From assembly GCF_040215105.1 (NCBI RefSeq), contig NZ_CP157875.1, positions 1,541,501 through 1,605,500 of the forward strand: 64,000 bases of DNA, read 5' to 3'. The position numbers were made by a program, and so were the translations under genes. Shown here piece after piece: positions 58,233-64,000 of this stretch; position 1 is the stretch's first letter; every line of letters starts with the position of its first letter. A model generated the notes under the pieces. That model saw only the letters and a program-made list of their open reading frames with translations, searched no databases and was not told the DNA's origin. This DNA is from Aeromonas veronii (GTDB taxonomy: Bacteria; Pseudomonadota; Gammaproteobacteria; Enterobacterales; Aeromonadaceae).

Positions 58233-59234
58233 ATGATTGTACATGTCATGATCATTGAGAAGTTTATGCCATCATTTATTGACTTCATGATGAAACATTT
58301 TGATGTAGGGCCGCATCGTTTTTTATTTATTACTAGCCCTAAATATCAATATGGCTTGCAGCCTCACCACCCAGTAGAGTTTTTGTATCGAGATGAAGAT
58401 TTTTTAACTTTGGAGAGTTATTTCGATGTGGCAGAAAAAATAATTTTACATGGCCTCTGGCGTGATAAAGTAAATGACATTCTTTTAAAAAATAAAAGCT
58501 GGCTAGATAAGTCATTTTGGGTGATGTGGGGAGGAGATTTTTATCATAAAAACCAGTATAAGCCATCACAGTTAGAGGTAATAAAAAGAATCGGGTACTT
58601 GATTACCTTTATGAAAGAAGATGTGGATTGGGTTCGGTGGAACTATCAATCAATTGGCCAACATATGGAGTGTTTTTCTTACCCTAGTAATATATGCAAG
58701 TATGGTTCACATAAGAAAGCCGCTGACGTGAGTCGGAAAAATATTATGGTGGGGCATTCTGGCGTTGAAGATAATATTCATATTGAGATATTTGATTTAC
58801 TAAATGAGCGCTTACCTTACAGCATAAATGTCTGGTGTCCCCTATCATATCCTTTGATGAATAGCTATATTACTAATGTAGTTAATGTCGGTTCTAAAAT
58901 GTTTGGTGAGCGTTTTACTCCGCTGGTCTCATGGATGAATGAACATGAATATTACAGCTTCCTTGATTCGATTGATGTAGCTATATTACCATCTTGGCGG
59001 CAGCATGCCATAGGCAATATTATCAATTTACTAGGGCGAGGAATACATGTGTATATAAATGAACAGACGACTTCATGGCGGTTTTTTAAACGTCTGGGGT
59101 TACATGTTGATTCTTACAGCCATATTAATGGGCTGTGTGCCAATTATCAAAATACTTCAAATATTGAACTGGTTAACCATATATTCTCTGAGCAGAGATT
59201 GATTAATGACTGGCAGGCTATTTTTAATAGTTGA
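58233..59234 (+). CDS. WecF-like 4-acetamido-4,6-dideoxygalactose transferase
   Basis: This 333-residue protein resembles the GT56 family (WecF/RffT), which transfers Fuc4NAc in enterobacterial common antigen. Key points are WVMWGGDFYHK near residue 96 (WecF has WGADLY), IMVGHSGVEDNIHIEIFDLL near residue 172 (WecF VGNSGDRSNEH) and the closing region with RQHAIGNIINLLGRGIHVYIN. A WecE-like aminotransferase five genes downstream would make the matching Fuc4N donor. Overall identity is moderate, so the exact donor sugar is uncertain. Confidence 0.8.
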   Translation: MIVHVMIIEKFMPSFIDFMMKHFDVGPHRFLFITSPKYQYGLQPHHPVEFLYRDEDFLTLESYFDVAEKIILHGLWRDKVNDILLKNKSWLDKSFWVMWGGDFYHKNQYKPSQLEVIKRIGYLITFMKEDVDWVRWNYQSIGQHMECFSYPSNICKYGSHKKAADVSRKNIMVGHSGVEDNIHIEIFDLLNERLPYSINVWCPLSYPLMNSYITNVVNVGSKMFGERFTPLVSWMNEHEYYSFLDSIDVAILPSWRQHAIGNIINLLGRGIHVYINEQTTSWRFFKRLGLHVDSYSHINGLCANYQNTSNIELVNHIFSEQRLINDWQAIFNS

Positions 59235-59252
59235 TCTAGCTGAGAGGGCGGA

Positions 59253-59942
59253 ATGCGCGTTGCGATTTTACAATCAAATTATATTCCTTGGAAGGGATAC
59301 TTTGATATAGTTTCTAAAGTTGATAGATTTATTTTTCATGATGATATTCAATATACTAAAAATGACTGGCGAAATAGAAATAAAATTAAGTCGCACTCAG
59401 GCGTAGTTTGGCTTACTGTTCCGTGTGGTACAGATGAAAAGAGACTAATTTGTGATGTCGCCCTTGTCGATTCTTCGTGGCAAAAAAAACACTGGGATGC
59501 CCTGTATAAATCGTATGCCAAATCACCTTATTTCTCATACTATCGAGATTTCTTTGAGGAGATATATCTTAACAATAAGTGGCATAATTTGAGTGACATG
59601 AATCAACATATTATAAAAAGCATAAGCACAGAGATATTGGGAATCAATGTGATTTTTGAAGACTCACGAGATTACCATTTGAATAATAAGAAAGGTGCTC
59701 GTGTTATCGAGTTGCTTAATAAAGTAGGTGCAACGGAATATTTATCTGGGCCAGCCGCCAAAGATTATCTTGATACGAACGAGTTCATCGCTTCAGAAAT
59801 AAAGTTAGAATGGATGAGTTATGACCATTACCCAGAGTATCCACAGTTGTTTCCGCCATTTTGTCATTATGTGACTATATTAGACTTGTTATTTAATGTT
59901 GGGCGTGATTTTAAACATTACATGATGCTAGACAATAAATAA
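59253..59942 (+). CDS. WbqC-family protein
   Basis: This 229-residue protein has the WbqC family opening VAILQSNYIPWKGYFDIVSKVDRFIFHDD and the following YTKNDWRNRNKIK, VWLTVPC and EYLSGPAAKDYL segments. WbqC proteins occur in O-antigen and capsule clusters and resemble small-molecule acyl or amine transferases, but their reaction is not settled. It lies 19 bp behind the WecF-like gene. Codon use is AT-rich, like its neighbours. Confidence 0.88.
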   Translation: MRVAILQSNYIPWKGYFDIVSKVDRFIFHDDIQYTKNDWRNRNKIKSHSGVVWLTVPCGTDEKRLICDVALVDSSWQKKHWDALYKSYAKSPYFSYYRDFFEEIYLNNKWHNLSDMNQHIIKSISTEILGINVIFEDSRDYHLNNKKGARVIELLNKVGATEYLSGPAAKDYLDTNEFIASEIKLEWMSYDHYPEYPQLFPPFCHYVTILDLLFNVGRDFKHYMMLDNK

Positions 59943-59991
59943 GAATTTATTTTCAGTCATGTGAATAAAGTTAGCCGTTAGAGGATTTAGT

Positions 59992-60981
59992 ATGAATATT
60001 ACTAATAAAGTAAATGTCATGGTCATGGCTGTTGGCTCTCCACTAGGTCAAAGTATTCTAAAGGCGGTCAGAGCAAGCCCATATGTTGATAATATCTATG
60101 CCACAGATATAAGTGTACTTGCGGCTGGATTACATTTCGAAAATGTGCATCCGGTGATTCTTCCATTGGTCAAAGAGAATAGTTATTTTGATGAGTTAAC
60201 CAGTTTCGTGGAAAAATATGATATCAAAGTTATTTTTCCAACTATTGCTGTGGAGCACGAATTCTTTGCAAAATATACTACCTACTTTCATGAACGAAGA
60301 ATTCATATTGTGAGTTGTGAAGCATCAGTATTTGAAATATGTAACGATAAATATGAGTCAATGCAATATCTCAGGCGGAATAATATAGCTGCACCATCTA
60401 CAATATTGGGCTGTGAACACGACGCGATTGAAGAGTTCATTAAAAGGTATGGGTTCCCTGTTGTAATAAAGCCAAGAAATGGAGCTTCAAGCAATGATGT
60501 TTTTATTATTAAAAACAAAGCCCGATTATTAGCGCTGCTTGGTGCGTATCCTGAAGATTACTTTGTTGTGCAGGAATATCTTGAAGATCCAAAAGACTAT
60601 ACGGCCGGTGTATATGTCTCATCTTCAGCTGATTTCAATGACGTCATTATTTTTGAGCGAGATTTGAAGTTTGGCCTATCATATAGCGGTAAAATCATAA
60701 TAGATGAAGGTATTAAAAAATACTGTCTGTCAATTGCCAATGCTCTGAAATCGACGTACTCTATTAATATTCAGTTCAAAATGATGGCGGGCCAACCATA
60801 TTGTTATGAAATAAATCCACGTCTATCAAGCACAACTAGTGTGCGTGCACATTTCGGTTTCAATGAACCTGATATGATAATTCGAGAAATAATTGGTATC
60901 AATCCGCTTCGCGATCAGCAACCTGCGCAAGTGGGTAAATTTATGCGTTACTGGGAAGAAATATATCAGGAGGAGAATTGA
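59992..60981 (+). CDS. ATP-grasp ligase, carbamoyl-phosphate-synthase-like
   Basis: This 329-residue enzyme has an N-terminal pre-ATP-grasp domain (VNVMVMAVGSPLGQSILKAV) and an ATP-grasp domain with GFPVVIKPRNGASSNDVFII near residue 155, FVVQEYLEDPKDYTAGVY near residue 187 and YCYEINPRLSSTTSVRAHFG near residue 270. Such enzymes join a carboxylate to an amine or other nucleophile through an acyl phosphate. In a glycan cluster the likely product is an amide-linked group on an amino sugar; that is inference. The next gene overlaps by 4 bp. Confidence 0.87.
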   Translation: MNITNKVNVMVMAVGSPLGQSILKAVRASPYVDNIYATDISVLAAGLHFENVHPVILPLVKENSYFDELTSFVEKYDIKVIFPTIAVEHEFFAKYTTYFHERRIHIVSCEASVFEICNDKYESMQYLRRNNIAAPSTILGCEHDAIEEFIKRYGFPVVIKPRNGASSNDVFIIKNKARLLALLGAYPEDYFVVQEYLEDPKDYTAGVYVSSSADFNDVIIFERDLKFGLSYSGKIIIDEGIKKYCLSIANALKSTYSINIQFKMMAGQPYCYEINPRLSSTTSVRAHFGFNEPDMIIREIIGINPLRDQQPAQVGKFMRYWEEIYQEEN

Positions 60982-61667
60982 TTATTGGTATGTTTTCGGA
61001 TTTGCATTCCAATCTTCCTGCATTAGAATCCATGGTTGAGAAGTTTGGTAGCAAAATAGATATTTGGTTATCTGCTGGTGACTCGGTGGGAATATTTCCA
61101 CAAGTTAACGAGACATTAAATCTACTGCAGCGTATGAATGTTCACATGGTTTGTGGTGATCATGAAAAGCTACTTCTTTCCGGCGAAGACATGGTCTGGA
61201 GTTATACTGGTAATCAGGCGCTTCAGGAACAAAGGGAGTCAATAACTAAAGAAAATCTTTATTATTTATCTTCACTTCCTGAAAAGCTTGATTTAAAAAT
61301 CGATGGTTTAAATATACGACTGATTCATGATGTGACTGGCGTCATTCGCACTGGGAAAGAAAAGAATATTATCAACTCACAACAATTGAATGTTCTACAC
61401 CCTGGTGTTGATTATCTGCTAGCTGGCCACACACATATGGCTACAATGCTTTACACTGACACTCTAATATATTTGAATCCCGGTTCATCGGGTTTTCCTA
61501 AAGATCTTAGACATCAAACTGGAATGCTAATGCTAGACACCTCGTCGGGTTTTCATGAGTTTATAACATTTGATTTTGATCGAGATAGATTGAGGAAAGC
61601 AATAATAGATAAGAATTATAACCCTAAGCTTCTTCATTATCTAGATAATAACTTCAGGTGGATTTGA
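60978..61667 (+). CDS. calcineurin-like metallophosphoesterase
   Basis: This 229-residue phosphoesterase has GMFSDLHSNLPALESM near residue 3 (D-x-H), the GDSVG motif near residue 35, CGDHEKL near residue 57 (GNHD-like) and LLAGHTHMATM near residue 150 (GHTH). All metal ligands are recognisable. The start is TTG 60978, with a perfect AGGAGG site and overlap with the ATP-grasp stop; the ATG four codons on would remove the first beta strand. Tight coupling with the ATP-grasp gene suggests a shared two-step reaction, for example removal of a phosphate from the intermediate. Confidence 0.87.
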   Translation: MIIGMFSDLHSNLPALESMVEKFGSKIDIWLSAGDSVGIFPQVNETLNLLQRMNVHMVCGDHEKLLLSGEDMVWSYTGNQALQEQRESITKENLYYLSSLPEKLDLKIDGLNIRLIHDVTGVIRTGKEKNIINSQQLNVLHPGVDYLLAGHTHMATMLYTDTLIYLNPGSSGFPKDLRHQTGMLMLDTSSGFHEFITFDFDRDRLRKAIIDKNYNPKLLHYLDNNFRWI

Positions 61668-61668
61668 T

Positions 61669-62241
61669 ATGTATATAGTGGGAGCCAGTACCTTAGGGGA
61701 GATAGCTTGTTCTGTTCTCAAGCGGGGAGGTGGGAGGCTGGATGGTTTTTTCGATGATTATTATACTGATGTTGAATTCTGTGGTGCCCCAGTAGTAGGG
61801 AAACTTGAGAAAATATTCAAGATGGATGCAGTACAGCAAGCAGGAGTTTTTGTTGCAATAGGAGATAATTCAAATCGTCGTCTAATAAGTGAACGTATTA
61901 TTGCCGCAGGGATTCCATTAATGAATATCCTAGATCCTACCGCTGTTTTGGAAGATGGCATGATTTTAGGTTCTGGGAATATTATTATGTCGCATACATA
62001 TCTTGGTGTTAAAACAATTATGGGGAACGGTAATGTCGTTTTCCCAGGGGTTTCTATTACCCACCATAACAAAGTCGGTTGTTATAATTTTTTCAGTCCG
62101 AATGCCTCAGTAGGGGGTTACACCGAGATAGCTGACGAATGTAAAATAGGTATGAATTGTTGTATTTTACCTTACAATAAAATTTCCAGTCACGCTCATT
62201 CTCTTCCTTGTTCGGTATTGGGTGAAATAAATGATAAATGA
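61669..62241 (+). CDS. PglD/NeuD-type sugar O- or N-acetyltransferase
   Basis: This 190-residue protein has an N-terminal Rossmann-like part (MYIVGASTLGEIACSVLK, FDDYY) and a left-handed beta-helix of hexapeptide repeats (about residues 85-180, for example GSGNIIMSHTYLGVKTIMGNGN). The active His is probably in SITHHNKVG near residue 125. It resembles PglD and NeuD acyltransferases. A role in acetylating the amino sugar made by the WecE-like enzyme fits the context. It overlaps the methyltransferase by 11 bp. Confidence 0.85.
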   Translation: MYIVGASTLGEIACSVLKRGGGRLDGFFDDYYTDVEFCGAPVVGKLEKIFKMDAVQQAGVFVAIGDNSNRRLISERIIAAGIPLMNILDPTAVLEDGMILGSGNIIMSHTYLGVKTIMGNGNVVFPGVSITHHNKVGCYNFFSPNASVGGYTEIADECKIGMNCCILPYNKISSHAHSLPCSVLGEINDK

Positions 62242-62926
62242 ATGGAATGAAAGTGTTTTTCCAGTACAGGACCGTCTAGATACTATATCAAAGTATCAGT
62301 GTGATTATGAATTATATGGATACTCGCCACGCTCTTTGGGATGGGATAAAGGTAAACAGGATATCCGATTTTATATTCTCACTCATTTTTTTTCTCTGAA
62401 AGGAAAACGAATTCTTGATATAGGATGTGGGTTTGGCGACATTAATAAATGTTTACAGGAACAATACGGGGATGATTATGTTTATCTGGGTATAGATCTT
62501 GTTGAGTCATTCATTCGAGAAGCTCGGGCTAGATATTCCTCTGATAAAGTATCTTTTAGGTGCTGTGATTTTATTTCTGATTGGCATTCATTAGGTGAGT
62601 TTGATGTGATTCTTGCCTCTGGTATTTTTAATCATAAATTTACTAAAGCTGATAACAAACGCTTTATTTTCGAGGTTATTAAGAAGTCACTTGCGTTAGC
62701 CGCAGAAGGCGTCGCCTTTGATTTTCTATCGGACAAAGTGGACTTTATGCATACTCATACATATCATAGCAGCCCCGAAGAGGTTTTATCTCTTGGCTAT
62801 AGTCTGACTAGAAATGTAGTATTGCGTAATGACTATTTTCCATTCGAATTTGCTATTCGATTATTGAAAGATGATAGTTTTTCGGTTGATGATACAACCT
62901 TTAACTCATGGAAAGAGATAAAATAA
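62231..62926 (+). CDS. class I SAM-dependent methyltransferase
   Basis: This 231-residue protein has the SAM-binding motif RILDIGCGFGDINKCL near residue 58, LGIDLVESFIREAR near residue 88 and DVILASGIFNH near residue 128. It starts inside the previous gene (11-bp overlap). It probably methylates the glycan or a sugar precursor; the target cannot be told. AT-rich codon use matches the block. Confidence 0.85.
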   Translation: MINEWNESVFPVQDRLDTISKYQCDYELYGYSPRSLGWDKGKQDIRFYILTHFFSLKGKRILDIGCGFGDINKCLQEQYGDDYVYLGIDLVESFIREARARYSSDKVSFRCCDFISDWHSLGEFDVILASGIFNHKFTKADNKRFIFEVIKKSLALAAEGVAFDFLSDKVDFMHTHTYHSSPEEVLSLGYSLTRNVVLRNDYFPFEFAIRLLKDDSFSVDDTTFNSWKEIK

Positions 62927-63006
62927 AGGGCTCTTATTTATCCCCGCATTCGTTTTATAGGTAATCATGTGGGTGGCAAATATAATAAATGTTGAGGGAT
63001 GCACCC

Positions 63007-64000
63007 ATGTCATATCTAATTCCATTTAATAAACCTTACCTGCACGGGCGTGAGTTGGTTTATATTTCTTCATCTGTTGCAAGTGGTAAGATTTCTGGTG
63101 ATGGTGTATTTACTCATAAATGTCATGACTTTATTAAAAATAGATACAACTTTAATAAGGTACTGCTGACAACTTCCTGTACCGATGCTTTGGAAATGGC
63201 GGCAATTTTGCTCAATATCCAGGCGGGTGATGAAGTTATTGCCCCTAGCTATACCTTCGTCTCGACCGTTAATGCATTTGTTTTGCGTGGTGCAAGGATT
63301 ATTTTTGCTGATTCCTACCCTAATCATCCAAACATTGACCCTAAACAGATTGCCGAGCTTATTACTCCACGAACACGTGCCATTGTAGTTGTTCACTATG
63401 CAGGGGTAGCCTGTGATATGGATTCGATTATGCTCCTGGCTGAGAAATATGATATTCCTGTTGTTGAAGATGCGGCCCAGGCTATCGATGCATTCTATAA
63501 ATCCCGCCCTCTAGGTAGCATCGGATGTTTGTCAACATTCTCATTCCATGAGACAAAAAATATAATTTCAGGTGAAGGTGGTTTGCTAGTTATAAATGAT
63601 AAACAATATGCAGCACGAGCAGAAATAATCCGAGAGAAAGGGACAAACCGCAGTTCATTCTTTCGCGGTGAAGTCGATAAATATGGATGGGTTGATATTG
63701 GGTCCTCATTTCTGCCATCGGATATCATTGCTGCTTATTTGTATGCACAGCTGGAGCAGCTGGAAGAGATACAAAAGCGTAGGCTGGAAATATGGCATCG
63801 CTACTTTCAGGCATTAACCCCAGTGGCCGATAAATACGGGTTCAAGCTACCATTTATTCCTGATTATGCCACCAACAATGCTCATATGTTTTATCTGGAT
63901 TGTGCTAGTCTTCATCAACGTAGTCAGCTGATACAGCATCTGGATTTAGCTGGAATTAAAGCAGTGTTCCATTATCAATCTTTGCATTGCAGCCCCTATT
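63007..64000 (+). CDS. wecE: WecE/RffA-like dTDP-4-amino-4,6-dideoxygalactose transaminase, 3-prime end cut
   Basis: This PLP-dependent sugar aminotransferase of the DegT family starts at ATG 63007 behind GAGGGA and runs out of the window after about 331 residues; E. coli WecE has 376. Close parallels to WecE are IPFNKPYLHGRELVY, LTTSCTDALEMAAILL near residue 56, FSFHETKNIISGEGG near residue 180 (the PLP-binding Lys) and REKGTNRSSFFRGEVDKYGWVDIGSSFLPSD near residue 210. It would make dTDP-Fuc4N for the WecF-like transferase. The open frame continues to the last base. Confidence 0.92.
   Translation, partial: MSYLIPFNKPYLHGRELVYISSSVASGKISGDGVFTHKCHDFIKNRYNFNKVLLTTSCTDALEMAAILLNIQAGDEVIAPSYTFVSTVNAFVLRGARIIFADSYPNHPNIDPKQIAELITPRTRAIVVVHYAGVACDMDSIMLLAEKYDIPVVEDAAQAIDAFYKSRPLGSIGCLSTFSFHETKNIISGEGGLLVINDKQYAARAEIIREKGTNRSSFFRGEVDKYGWVDIGSSFLPSDIIAAYLYAQLEQLEEIQKRRLEIWHRYFQALTPVADKYGFKLPFIPDYATNNAHMFYLDCASLHQRSQLIQHLDLAGIKAVFHYQSLHCSPY

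Overview
The window looks like a chromosome segment of an Aeromonas-type gammaproteobacterium. The evidence is a polar flagellar locus in the order flaA-flaB-flaG-fliD-fliS-fliT-like-maf, pseudaminic acid genes beside it, flagellar-type sigma-28 promoters, and GC-rich housekeeping genes with strong GC-rich antisense shadow ORFs. Species cannot be assigned from sequence reading alone.

Region 1 (1-16733) is ordinary core genome: a cut-off GGDEF/EAL protein, a small potassium-channel-like protein, a three-gene efflux system (DUF2955 membrane protein, HlyD-type adaptor, NodT outer-membrane lipoprotein), a YdiK-type AI-2E family transporter, the alpha-2-macroglobulin/PbpC pair, and an unrecognised protein.

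Region 2 (16925-32766) is a 15.8 kb integrated element inserted exactly at the start codon of thiI. A 16-bp direct repeat (CATGAAGTTCATTATC) marks both ends. The right copy rebuilds the thiI start; the left copy leaves the original thiI promoter facing the element's tyrosine integrase. The element carries one clearly viral structural gene, a T7-type (podovirus gp10-like) major capsid protein, but no portal, terminase, tail or RNA polymerase gene that I can see. Five copies of a motif (CCCTGACCWAWRG, minus strand) lie at intergenic positions ahead of the leftward genes. They align with the T3/T7 phage RNA polymerase promoter (T3 core CCCTCACTAAAGG). Around two putative regulators lie about 26 stem-loop units in three blocks, the largest with a regular period of about 52 bp, whose basal stems differ from unit to unit but remain base-paired. 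I read the element as a candidate satellite of a T7-like helper phage that uses the helper's RNA polymerase; the hairpin arrays match no class I can name. It also holds RNase HI, a KilA-N protein, a serine recombinase, 44-bp tandem repeats and several unrecognised small genes.

Region 3 (32752-35407) returns to core genome with thiI, a small exported protein and a TRIC/YadS-type membrane protein.

Region 4 (35623-52780) is the polar flagellin and flagellin-glycosylation region: two flagellins with sigma-28-like promoters, FlaG, FliD, FliS, a FliT-like protein, two Maf/DUF115 proteins, PseI, PseG and PseF, and a translationally coupled operon of a GNAT (PseH-like), an acyl carrier protein, an SDR reductase, an AMP-forming ligase, a LuxE-like and a LuxC-like protein. 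The last group probably makes an acyl-derived substituent for the flagellar sugar; pseB and pseC are not in the window.

Region 5 (52830-64000) is a glycan-assembly cluster behind a sigma-54-like promoter: a GT2 transferase, UDP-galactopyranose mutase, a GlfT-like GT2, a GT4-like transferase, and then an AT-rich, probably acquired block with WecF-like, WbqC-like, ATP-grasp, metallophosphoesterase, PglD-like, methyltransferase and WecE-like genes, the last cut by the window end.
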